From Leuctra nigra (lineage: Eukaryota; Arthropoda; Insecta; Plecoptera; Leuctridae): a stretch of 64,000 nt of DNA. Under the pieces are notes generated by a model. It did no database searches. It was given only the letters and a program-made list of their open reading frames with translations, and was not told the origin of the DNA. Shown here one piece after another: positions 53,283-63,405 of the stretch. Within the stretch, counting starts at the first letter, position 1, and every line of letters begins with the position of its first letter. The position numbers were made by a program, and so were the translations under genes. Location of the stretch: positions 37,383,434-37,447,433 of the forward strand of contig OW203764.1 in the NCBI GenBank assembly GCA_934045905.1, read 5' to 3'.

Positions 53283-53777
53283 GGACCCCAAGTCTTGAAA
53301 TCAGCGTTTTGAAACCGTTCGCAATTTTATTGCTTAAAACTTGAAAAAGTTGACAACTAAGCATAAGCCTTCGACTTTTTTTACTTTTAAACAGTGAAAA
53401 CGCAAACGGTTTGAAAACGACGATTTCAACACTTGCTGTCCAGGGGACCTATTTTCGAGATCGTTCGAGCACTCGCATAATCGAGCGTGACGTCAAAGTG
53501 ACGTCCGTCCGAAGGAAATAGCATCCAACAAGCCAAATCAGTGTATTGTTTTGTTTTGTCTGACGTCAGGCGGCCGTGAATCCGTATGATATTTGACTCG
53601 AACGATCTCGAAAATAGGTCTCCAGGAGGGGAAGTCTTGAAAAGCATTTTGAAATCGTTTTGCGCTTGCATTGTATAAAACGTAAAAAATTTAAAGGCCT
53701 AGTTGTCAACTTTTTTAAGTTTTAAATAATGAAAACGCTCTCGGTTTCAAAACGCTTTTTTCAAGACTTGGCCTCCA
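53283..53777. mobile_element. Inverted-repeat element containing a nested MITE
   Basis: Outer arms GGACCCCAAGTCTTGAAATC...AAACCGTTCGC and ...GGTTTCAAAACGCTTTTTTCAAGACTTGG are imperfect inverted copies, including GTTGACAACTA/TAGTTGTCAAC. The inner element at about 53445-53623 interrupts one arm. Confidence 0.55.
53445..53623. mobile_element. Nested 180-bp MITE
   Basis: Ends GGACCTATTTTCGAGATCGT and ACGATCTCGAAAATAGGTC are inverted repeats. TCCAGG on both sides may be the target duplication. It contains GTGACGTCAAAGTGACGTC. The minus ORF 53426-53671 spans both elements and is not a gene. Confidence 0.65.
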
Positions 53778-54881
53778 GATCATTTCTACTACATGTTTAA
53801 AACTCGACCACATAAGAAGCATATTGTTGTACTAGGCCTTGGTAAAATAAAATACAATTTGAGACGTCGCAGCAAAGCATGTGACCTTGATGCGTTACCT
53901 TTCTACAAGACGGCACGCTTCGCCAATATACGTCGAAGACAGAGTTTCAAATCCTGAACAAAGAAGCATGTTCGGTGTCTTCAGCAGCTCTTGGCACTTT
54001 AAACCCCTCCACATACTTGTTCACCCGTGTCGCATAGATCATAATTCGGATTAAATATCTACACTTTCAGTAGGATACCTATACACACAGTTATGAAAGA
54101 ACTACAAAATAATTTAAAGCAGCTTTAATTATTGAATTAATCCTTACTGCATGAAACATCTGTTAAAATAGGTGCTTACGATAACAGTAAATAATACCTC
54201 CTACATCCTTGTAATACAATGTAGAGAGTACACGTTCAACCCTGTACCTATCTATCATCAATGAGTGTTCACACGTTCGTCTAAAACTATGGGGTTTTTA
54301 TGCATCATGTTTGAACTAACCACATCATTCACCGTCACGGCATCTCTAATGATGTTGTTCGTGATCAGTGAACCATTTATTAGAGTTGAAACAGAGGTGA
54401 TTATTTATTTGTGAAGGTACACCCAACAAATCATAAAACGGTATTTGAACGAAACGGATTGGCTGCTGGTCAGGTTCCTGGACATTCAATCCATGTTATT
54501 ATCAATGAAATCAGAGCTCACCTACTAGAGGTAGATGAAGTGTTGGTATAGACTTCATCGGATGATGCAATCACATATTTTTCAGCCAATCCATTTCTTT
54601 CAAATGCCGTTTTATCATTTGCTGAGTGTAGTACATTGAAAATTCAATTTGGAAAATAATTATGGCAACTTACAAAATATTGTGAATCATTCATTTGAAA
54701 ATTTGTCAAGGTAGTAAAGTTTTGAAAAAAAGGTTAAATTGTATCAAATATGAAATAAGGTTACAATACATTCTAGTTGGAAGCACAAGTCAGTAAAGTT
54801 TACTTCAGTTTAAATTCCACACAGTTTGAAGAACATTTGTTCAAATGTAGTGACGTAGGTAATGTTTTATGAAGGTAACAA
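53778..54881. other. Non-coding interval, no feature seen
   Basis: Upstream of Z17 and downstream of Z18. No repeat family or ORF accepted. Confidence 0.4.
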
Positions 54882-55087
54882 CTATTCCGTCGCTCTTGGT
54901 TCATATCGGCATCTTGTGCTTCTGTGACATCGCAAGCTCTGCATGTTCTTGAACACTCTCCTGCAGTTGGGACAGGCAAAGGGACCTTTGAGATCGCCGT
55001 GGGAGTTCCTCTTGTGACAATTCATGGATCTTCGTGTTACGAATGATTTCAGGCAAATCGGACACACGAATCGGCGCGGAGACAAGT
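54882..55087 (-). CDS. Zinc-finger exon Z18 (C2HC second finger)
   Basis: Encodes 67 residues from the acceptor TTCATGTTTCCAG (AG at 55088-55089), phase 1, starting AC TTG TCT CCG. Finger 1: CPIC, SFVTRRSMNCH, KRNSH. Finger 2: CPNC, RVFKNMQSLRCH, then RSTRC (H-x4-C). The linker is GDLKGPFA and the tail RYEPRATE. It is a paralogue of Z17: the same lead (D-x-S), the same V-T-R core and an identical KNMQSLRCHRST block, with some flanking 3' DNA also alike. No AATAAA was seen in the first 100 nt after the stop. Confidence 0.84.
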
Positions 55088-56108
55088 CTGGAAACATGAA
55101 TTGAAAATGTTATAGGAAACTGCAGTTGCTAAAAATAAAGATAAAATCTACATCAGCTTAAATAAACTGTAGATCAAATATCTTTACTATTATTCCAATA
55201 TCTTGCAAAGAATATTTCAATCTGGTGTCTTCAAGCAGCATTTGCTCCAGGTGACATGTTTTATAATAAATTGAACCTGCAAAGAAGTAAAGAAGGGCGA
55301 GGGGAATGCTGAAACATGTGAAGTTGAAGGAGAGAAGCGAATTCACATACCTTGGAAGAGGTGAGAAGACGCACCGAGGCGCAAAAATATGTAAAGAAGT
55401 GAAATGGAAGAGTCAAGATACGCTATGAGAAAGTTATAGAATATTGCTGATTTTCAAATGTGTTGCAAAATGTATTTATTTTATAATACAAACTTGCGGA
55501 GCAAATACTTAGACCATTGGAGAAAGGGTTTACAACCAATCGTCAGAAATTAGGTTCATGAAAAGTATGAAGAAATATATCTACAAATATAAATGAGATC
55601 AGGAGCACAAAGATCAGAAAGAAGTTGGGAGTAGAAAGGCTGTTTCAACGTCGAGATAGCGTCTAAGGTATTTCCAGTATACAAAAAGGACGAACTTGAA
55701 ACAGCAACAACATAAATTTGTTCGATAAAATAAAATAAAAAATAAAAGTTAGTGTCTCCTCTCATTGTAAACCACAGTTTTGCACAGTCATATTGTCACA
55801 TACATTTCCAGCTTTTGCAAGCGTCGAGTCCAGACCCTGGATACTTGTACACTCTGGAGCAACGTACCTCCAGCTGTGACAAGCTTTGTGTTGATGTGGC
55901 AAGGACTCGAGGATTAGTAATACACACATAGTTGTAAAAGGTGAGAAGTAAGTGATAGAAGTTATTTTATTTAAACCAGGTGTATACAAAAATAAATTTT
56001 CTTATGCTTAGAGAAATGGCTAACAGCAATCAAAATATAATTGCTGCATTATTGTAATACTTTGTCGAATCGATTAAAGCTATAGAGTGATTCTCTTCAT
56101 TTCAACTT
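55088..56108. other. Non-coding interval, no feature seen
   Basis: Short ORFs on the minus strand (55158-55346, 55556-55765, 55762-55989) have no recognisable domain. Nothing else seen. Confidence 0.4.
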
Positions 56109-56250
56109 GGAGTGCGATCACATAAAATTATAATTTTCTTGTCACTGTGATATGCTTCTCATCTCAATGTTAATCACGGCCATCTAGGGTGAGAAGGAAG
56201 AGAAGCTTGTCACCGTGACAAGAAAGTTATCATTTCATGTGATCGCACCC
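56109..56250. mobile_element. MITE of the GGG.TGCGAT family (copy 3)
   Basis: Ends GGAGTGCGATCACATAAAAT and ATTTCATGTGATCGCACCC; inner pair CTTGTCACTGTGA/TCACCGTGACAAG. Third member of the family. Confidence 0.7.
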
Positions 56251-56806
56251 ATGTACTATAACTGTAACATTGCTGCAAAATAAAGTTTCCGTTTCTGTTT
56301 TTTTCCTTTAGCACCCAGGTTTTACAACCAAAGAAACCTCATAATAGTTCGCTGTTACACCGTCTCATTCACACCCAGAAAAGAAATTTTAACACACACA
56401 CAAAAATTATTGTTGGGTAATTACTAAAAAAATGTATCTAGTTATAGAAAAAGGCACTCAGAAATCTAGGTAAGTACATAAAGTTACATTGTGAACAGTA
56501 TTTCAAATTCCTTTACAAAACTCTTGTGGTAGGTAGGTTACCCATTTTTAGGAAGATTGAAATGAGCCGAGCTAGGATCTGTAAGTCGGCAGGTAGGTAT
56601 AAATATTAAATAGAAAATGTTTGAAAAAAATTATTAGAATGAGTAATCAATTTTATTTTGATAAGATATTAGAATGACAAATTTTCCTTCAGAAATCTCA
56701 GTTCATTGCAGAGAAAGGAACTCGCAAAGTCTCCAAAGAAAATCTTACTTCGAATGTTTAAGTTAGTAATAAAATAGAGCACAACTAAATGTCATATGTC
56801 CTTCCA

Positions 56807-57057
56807 CTACTGAGCAATTGCATCGAACACGACCATCCTCTTCTTCACACAACTCCCGTGTTTACGTGAGTAACTGACGTGACATTGAAGCCGATGCAGA
56901 TTCTTGAACACTTTGTTACAGTCGGGACATCGGTGAGGCCTGTTCAAGTCACCGTGGTGGTTACGCGTGTGCATCTTCAACGAACTTGTATTAGCAAAAG
57001 TGTTGCCACAAAACGTACAACTCAAACGCTCGCCATGACTAGACAGATGATCAGAAC
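56807..57057 (-). CDS. Zinc-finger exon Z19
   Basis: Longest coding exon of the set: 82 residues from the acceptor TTCTATTTTCACAG (AG at 57058-57059), phase 1, starting GT TCT GAT CAT. Finger 1: CTFC, TFANTSSLKMH, TRNHH; finger 2: CPDC, KVFKNLHRLQCH, then VSYSRKH (H-x6-H, unusually long). The linker is GDLNRPHR, losing the usual GP. A basic tail GSCVKKRMVVFDAIAQ follows. An apparent start at 57025 is TTG inside the exon. AATAAA at 56652-56657. Confidence 0.82.
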
Positions 57058-57059
57058 CT

Positions 57060-58156
57060 GTGAAAATAGAACGTTATAATGTGAAATAAGAAGAGATGTG
57101 ATGGGATGAAAGACAATGATTATACACATATTTATTACATTTTATAATATATTATATTATCACGGAAATACAATGACCCATGTGTTGTACTGGTACACTA
57201 CAATATAGTCATCAAGGGCACCCAGTAATATGGATCGGAGACAATTACAGTTGCATTCATTAGTGGTAATTGCTGCCGTTGTGCTATAGAGATTCGCTAA
57301 TATCATGTCACCTGTTATCAGTCTCTCAACGGCGAGCGTTGTGGAGACACACCCAACTCAGATGGGGCGTTAAGACTTTGCCCCATCTGTATTTTAACAT
57401 GAACTAGCTGATAACAGGCTTCTCTCCTCCCTTCTCGTTATTACATCCGCAATATAGCATGTAACTGGTTATCTATTCACATTTCTATTGAATAAAACAT
57501 AATTGTCAATACATAGGTTTCCATATTAGCTCAAGTATCAAAATGGGTTTGTTGAGGTCGGCATTGTAGATATTTTGAGTTCGGTTATAAACCAATGTAA
57601 GTGTAAGTTGAGTAAGTAGTGTGAACATAAAATGAAGAAAATACAACATCTGTTGAAGCTCAACAGGGCTCAAATTCACATTGCTTATCCCACAGGGAAA
57701 ATGTTTTGAAGATCCGTGCCCCGGATTGTAAAAATAAAATGTATTTCTTCAGTAACGTCTTGTACACGGCTGCTTCTTATATAATTTCAGTAGGGATAGT
57801 AAGTACTTCTAACTGAGCCAAAGTCCTATCCAGTTATCCGTTGCTTGTTGCGACTTCATCCACTTGCAGAGACCCGAGTCACTCGGCCCATCGCGCACAT
57901 TGGTCTGCAAAACTCCCGGGTCGGATGGGACCGTTGCAGAATCAATCAAGTACAACATCTGTTCATTATCTTTGAGTGTTTCCACCCGAGGATTATGAGC
58001 ATTGTGAAGAATGCTTGTGTTTGTGTATAGAAGTAAGTTAGTCTACTTTGGTGGCAGAGAAGAGTCAAATTGACTTGATATCTGTGAGCATAGAAATCAC
58101 GAGTTTCTATGATAAGTTTCTATCACGAGAGAATTGAAATAAGACATCTTCAAACT
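57060..58156. other. Intron upstream of Z19 with a small inverted repeat
   Basis: At 57312-57418, CTGTTATCAG...CTGATAACAG and AGATGGGGC...GCCCCATCT form nested inverted repeats, probably a short MITE. No gene accepted elsewhere; the 61-codon ORF at 57845 has no recognisable feature. Confidence 0.4.
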
Positions 58157-58467
58157 ATCTAGTGGAGCGGTCGCTCCACGCCAGCCAAGTCGTACAGCGC
58201 GCGCACACTCTCATTTAAAAAGGCTGGAGCAACCCACTTTTACTGTAAGCATCAAAGTGGCATTTTCGGCCTCCTGGATCTCAAAATTGGAAAATCTCAC
58301 ATTGTTGCGAAATATCTTAATTTCGAGCTATGGCCCACTTCACCACATATACCAATTTTGAGAACAATAGGTTATGCCGTTTGCGAGCTAGAGGGCCGTG
58401 AAAACCGTGTAATTGTACGGCTTTCAGATAATAATAATAATCTTACTTATAGTTACCCAGTTCTGTC

Positions 58468-58493
58468 TGTCTGTGTGTGTGTGTGTGTGTGTG
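58468..58493 (+). repeat. Microsatellite (TG)n
   Basis: TCTGTCTGTCTG followed by about eleven TG units. Confidence 0.9.
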
Positions 58494-60621
58494 TATGTCA
58501 GGAACGGTTGCGCGCTTCGATTTGACATTGGTATTTATTGAAAACTATAACTAAGATGGTGGCGTTTCATTGCCAAACATGTCTAAAATTACGTCTTCTG
58601 CTTTTTGTGAATAAAGAAATAACCAAAACTTACCTAAGACGCACACTTTATGCTTTTGTATTTGTAACAAATCTACTCTAATGTATAATAACTGTCATAT
58701 CAATTACTTTACATAGAAAACGTCATGCCAACAACTTCGTTCAAACTGACATATTCAAATTTTCTTCTCTCTGAGTTATACACGGGCCGTGAACCTGAAT
58801 AGTGAATACCAACAAACCAAAGCCGATTGAATTGAAAATTTGTAATATATTTTATTTTGTTAAATATGTACTTTTCCATCGTTTCTTATTAGTGGTGTCA
58901 TGTTACTGAAGGAATGTGTCTATTGATACTGTTTTTAGTATCAATGTTTAGTTTTTACAATATACCTATCAAGTGAAGCCGAATATAGCAACGTGAAGAC
59001 TGTGCTCTCATTGGTTGACAGCTGTCACGTGACCGTACCAACCTCTCTGCTATTCGGTCATAATCGAAAAAGCAGATGGGGTAAACTTGATAGTTTGTCC
59101 GTGTTTTAGAAGTAGAAGGTCGGAAGTCCATTTCAATTATTCTTGAGTTGAGCTAATAAACCAGGTTTTCCGACTTCATCAAACCATAATTTTGTAAAGG
59201 GGACATGAGTCATTAGAATATAATATAAATAGAATAGTATAGAATTATATTAACAGCTTAGGAATAAACTGTACTTTAGTAATACGATATTAAGAAAATA
59301 CACATGTGGATTTTCCAGTGGCTGAAATAGTCAGCTGTTGTAGCATCAAGTTTCAGTTCAGTGAAATGATCAGATTCTAATCTATTAAAATGAACATTTA
59401 TAATGAAGAATTTCAGCTACAGTTCTAATGGGTGATCTGTAATTATTTGATTGAATGCGTAAGAGAATATTTCAATACAGCTGTATTTATTGACATCAGT
59501 CAAATGGTTATTGGAGGAGCTTGATTATATCATTCCAAAAGGGTGCAACGGAAAATTGAGAAAATGTATTTCCACCCTTCTACCTCGGAGAGACAGATAT
59601 AATGAAACCCAACCCCCACACACTAAGTTATCCTTCTTTCTGGGATAGCATATACCTCTATGTATCATGAATCGCCACAATGCAAAAAGGCTGGCGTTTT
59701 TTTTCTTCATTTGTTTTACTTTGTAAACTCATTTGATATGGCTTTCTCATAATAATTTTGGCTAAATTACTTTCCTTCGTTACTCATTTTCGTATTCTGT
59801 TGGGCATTTAAGTCATGCTAATGACGTTATGTGTGTAGTGTATTATAACTATAAAGTTATCAACAACGCACACTCTGCTGCCAAATATCTCAACTCATGC
59901 TAATTTACGCATACCCCACAGGTGCGCATTGGTCATGTTTTACATGACGGGTCCCTCTAGTTATAATAATAATGATGATGATGATGATGATTCATCTTCC
60001 AATAAATTCCGCGGTCTCCGCCACAGCCTAAACGGCTAGGTTGATTGACCCGAAATTTTCACCACATATACAGCTCGTCTGCCTGATGATACCTTGCCCT
60101 TATAAATTTTTTGTGCCGCCATTTTGAAACCGGAAGTGACGTCATATCTCAAAAACGGCTTAACCGATCGGAACGAAATTTGCGCCAATCGATTTAGACG
60201 GTCCTCTATATGAAATAACAGTAGTTAAATTAAAGTTTTCTAATTACTGAAACCGGAAATGACGTCATAGTTAAGCGAAATCTGCCTAAATTCACTTCCC
60301 TTTATATAAAAACCAACTACATATTCAGAAGTCTTATAATGAAATATTAGTATTTATATACAAATTAATACAATGTGCAAGAGCTTTCAGCCGCCATTTT
60401 GAAAACCGGAAGTGATGCCATATCTCGAAAACGGCTGGACCTATTGGAACGATGCTTTCGCAATTCTTCATGGTATATCACTTTAAGTTTATATTTAGCT
60501 CCAAACAATATTTTTTTTAGTAAATTATTCGGAAATGGCGTATTTTTTAAAAAGAATTAGCCATTGTTGCCCCCAAAAGTTTTACAAGTTGTGTAAATAA
60601 ACTAAAAAAATAATTGATATC

Positions 60622-61013
60622 CCCATAAAAAACACTCCGTGTAAAAAAAACAGCCAAGTCTCTTCAACTAAAAAAAAATATTATGAAATCTAAAAATTCT
60701 GCACTGAAACGTAGTGATATCAAAAAATTAGCCAAGTCAAAACTTTATTTGAAAATTAAAAAATACTTGGCGCATCGTTTTTTTAGGGCATTGTAGGTAT
60801 AGGTACTGTAAGTATATGTATTTATATCTAGCCTATACTTCTAAGCTATTTATATACACGATGCGCCAAGTATTTTTTAATTTTCAAATAAAGTTTTGAC
60901 TTGGCTAATTTTTTGATATCACTACGTTTCAGTGCAGAATTTTTAGATTTCATAATATTTTTTTTTAGTTGAAGAGACTTGGCTGTTTTTTTACACGGAG
61001 TGTTTTTTATGGG
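60622..61013. mobile_element. Foldback MITE with ~157-bp arms (copy B module)
   Basis: Arms 60622-60779 and about 60858-61013 are nearly exact inverted copies around a 78-bp spacer. The order of motifs (CACTCCGTGTAAAAAA, GCCAAGTCTCTT, GTGATATCAAAAAA, GCCAAGTC, CTTGGCGCATCG) is as in the 4808-6957 module. The minus ORF 60846-61070 is a by-product. Confidence 0.85.
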
Positions 61014-61331
61014 TAGATATTTAACCCAGAAGCTGTGGAAGCAACAACTGTGAAAAAAAATCACTCCCAATACATTTTAATCAAAATTACATTTATTTTA
61101 ATATGTCGAAAATGTGTAAAATATATGGAAACTTCTAAAAGGTAAGTTGCTAATAAGTGAAGACATATAAAATGAAGGAATAAAAAGAAAATAATGGGAG
61201 AATAGAATATATAAAGTCGATAAGTATTATAATGATACCATCCACATACAATTGATCGATTATTTGTTTCCTTAATCTCACAATTTTGTACATAGTATCT
61301 ATTGTAGAATTCTGTCGAGCATAAAACTCAA

Positions 61332-61579
61332 TCATAATCGCATATTGAAGTCCATAAAATTATTTGAACTTGTATAGGTGACAACTCTGCATCGACTAAC
61401 ATGCTCTGTGAGACTGTTCATGTTTTTATAATTCTTTTGACAATATGAGCAAGTGAATGGGCCTCTCAAGTCACCGTGAATGTTACGGAAATGACGCCTC
61501 AACTCTGTCTGGTTGTTGTACGACTTGAGACACAGCTGGCATACGAAATGCCTCTCCATGTCTGGAAACCTGGAGAAAT
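61332..61579 (-). CDS. Zinc-finger exon Z20 (C2HC second finger)
   Basis: Encodes 81 residues from the acceptor CTCCTCTCTTCCAG (AG at 61580-61581), phase 1, starting AT TTC TCC AGG. Finger 1: CQLC, SYNNQTELRRH, FRNIH; finger 2: CSYC, KNYKNMNSLTEH, then VSRC (H-x3-C), a second independent kind of C2HC ending. The linker is GDLRGPFT. A tail of about 20 residues follows, rich in Ser, Thr, Asn and Met. A second possible acceptor (AG before ACATGGAG) lies inside the exon but would change the phase. AATAAA at 61092-61097. Confidence 0.82.
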
Positions 61580-61842
61580 CTGGAAGAGAGGAGCAAATTG
61601 TGAGTGTTAGTGTTGTTCCGTATATAGGCATCAAGTATAATAGAAATTTTTACCCATATTCAGCAGTGCTTGAGTGAGGAAGTGCGATATGGCCGGCGAG
61701 GATTGGAGGTGTATTTATATTCAGTGAAACATAAATATGTGTAAAAATATGTAATACTGTTTCAATAGTAAAACTATCGAACATGTACACGTATCTAGAA
61801 ATAAATACTTTAAAAAACATAGACCTGCAAGAAGATGTAATA

Positions 61843-61860
61843 TCAATCAATCAATCAATT
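61843..61860 (+). repeat. Microsatellite (ATCA)n
   Basis: Four to five ATCA units just beyond the LINE tail. Confidence 0.8.
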
Positions 61861-61884
61861 TTCTACAAAACAATTTTAAAAATG

Positions 61885-62505
61885 TTAAGTATCAAGTATC
61901 AAGTATCAAGTTTATTAACAACTTTGGACAATACAGTAAAAATACAGTAAAATAGTGTACAGTAATACAAAACAGTAAAGTATAGATACAATGCATCCTT
62001 TCCGGTGGTTGTCAGATGAGTTTACAAGCACAGTGGTGCTAATTAGTCATTATTACAATTTAAAATTTAACTTATTAAATCACAGATGAGTTTCAATATG
62101 AATCGGTCTTAAGTTGTCTAAAATATTATTAAAGTGGCTTATTTTAGCTTCTGTCAGGGCATCCATTTCCACCTTCGGTAAATTATTCCAAGCACGAACA
62201 GCTCGTCCCAACAGAGAGTATCGTCCCACTTCTGTCCGATACCTCTTCACAAACAGCTTTTTCGTGTGGTCCTTTCTGCCAATAAACTTTGGGGGGTATA
62301 TTAACTTCTCTAGAACTTGCCAGGCAGGTTGCCCGGACAGCGCCTTGAAAAGATATCGGAGGCTGACTTTGGCGCGCCGAGTCTCTAGTAAGTCCCATTT
62401 CAACTCCTGAACAACCCTGCTGACCCTTAGAGCTGGCTGTTTCTTCTTCTTGTCCCACCTGCGGTGACAGTTTATTACATATCTGGCGGCAAACAAAAAA
62501 ATCAA
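61885..62505 (-). mobile_element. 5'-truncated non-LTR LINE 3' end
   Basis: The frame at 62080-62505 encodes FAARYVINCHRRW, VQELKWDLLETRRAKVSLRY and YSLLGRAVRAWNNLP, the C-terminal block that follows the reverse transcriptase in many non-LTR elements. No catalytic motif remains. The 3' UTR ends in (TATCAAG)n at about 61887-61912. It differs from the 9-kb and RTE elements; clade not resolved. Confidence 0.75.
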
Positions 62506-63170
62506 TAATTATTTGCAAAATAGCAGCTATAAAGACAGACAATTACTAAAAATTACGATATAAATGTCTGTCAAAAACCAATGACACCACATTCACGTCA
62601 TATTTTTGAACATTTGAAACAAGCAGGCATAACAATTTTACGTCTGTCTGCGACGAAGGCCCACAAACCCTCGTGACCATAGATCCATAGAGGCTCTGGA
62701 GCCTCTTCAACAGTCGCTCAAGCCACGTAGTCGAGCACCGCTTAAATGAGCTCACCACGATGCTACAAATAACAATGAGGAGAACAGGAACTCTACAGCA
62801 TCCATCTACAGCTCTGAAGAAACCAACGTTTTCAGACCAAGTTCAACTCTTGTGGAAAAGAAATCTACTATTTTTTAAATTATTATTTGACAAGTAAATA
62901 TGCAAGAAGGTAGAAAGTAATTATAGATAATCTGCCTATGTTTTAATGAGGTAAAGAACCAGTTAATTTACATGATCATTTTTATTTGCTAATAGTTCAT
63001 TATTTTAACATAAAATACATAGTGTATATGTAATACATGGAAGGTATAGACATTTACAATTTACATATTTTAAAATGTATTAAACAAACTGTACTCAATT
63101 AGTAGTAGTTCCATGTCAGTCCTAATCTATCTTAAAGCAAAATTATACAATTTCAAATAAATATGCATTC
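62506..63170. other. Non-coding interval downstream of Z21
   Basis: Holds the Z21 poly(A) signal (62981-62986). Nothing else recognised. Confidence 0.4.
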
Positions 63171-63403
63171 TTAGTCATCGGTTAAAACGTTTACTTTGCT
63201 CTTGTGAACTCTTCTCACGTGGCACCTCAGACTGTTGGCGTTCTTCAGAACATAGTTGCAAATGTGACATACAAACGGCCCTTGCATGTCGCCGTGCATG
63301 TTTCGCACATGGTACGTCAGATTGGCACCTCTCGTGAAAGTTCGACCGCACTCGAGGCACCGATGTTTTCCCTTCCGAGACGTTCTCGCACCAGAGAACA
63401 AAT
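63171..63403 (-). CDS. Zinc-finger exon Z21 (5'-most in the window)
   Basis: Encodes 76 residues from the acceptor GTTTGAATGTTCCAG (AG at 63404-63405), phase 1, starting AT TTG TTC TCT. Finger 1: CLEC, TFTRGANLTYH, VRNMH; finger 2: CHIC, YVLKNANSLRCH, VRRVH; linker GDMQGPFV; tail KSKVNVLTDD. The first residue pattern (split D, then hydrophobic) matches Z15, Z16, Z17, Z18 and Z20. AATAAA at 62981-62986. Upstream sequence to the right edge shows no further exon, so the constant exons are outside the window. Confidence 0.84.
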
Positions 63404-63405
63404 CT

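Larger units (their letters stand above)
58157..61013 (-). mobile_element. Composite repeat, copy B (inverted relative to copy A)
   Basis: In reverse order to copy A: the tail ending in the GTGGAGCGG/CGCTCCAC palindrome (58157-58430), an inserted stretch of about 1.5 kb with a (TG)n run, the CRE/ETS block (about 59990-60570) and a foldback MITE (60622-61013). The tail shares the long phrase AAATCTCACATTGTTGCGAAA with copy A. The 58.4-59.99 kb insert is not in copy A; I could not classify it. Confidence 0.65.
729..63403 (-). other. Array of 21 alternative C2H2 zinc-finger terminal exons (one locus)
   Basis: Twenty-one exons on the minus strand each encode two C2H2-type fingers, start at a splice acceptor in phase 1 (two bases complete the first codon), and end in their own stop. 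Coding lengths are 185-251 nt, most often 218-233. Most have TTTATT on the plus strand (AATAAA on the minus) within about 240 nt after the stop. No exon carries a BTB/POZ domain or a credible start codon, so they must be joined to shared 5' exons beyond the right edge. In known insect BTB-zinc-finger genes such sets give protein isoforms with one dimerisation domain and different DNA-binding ends. The inter-finger linker differs from the lola type I know, so the gene is left unnamed. That the exons belong to one transcription unit is inferred from strand, phase and homology. Confidence 0.85.

Noticed and set aside
53426..53671. 81-codon minus ORF
   Set aside because: Spans the nested MITE and its host element; no protein similarity recognised.
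729..63403. Assignment to lola
   Set aside because: The exon layout is lola-like, but the finger linker (HGDxxGPF) is unlike the ECGKxPxF-type linker of lola that I know. Kept as an unnamed BTB-zinc-finger-type locus.
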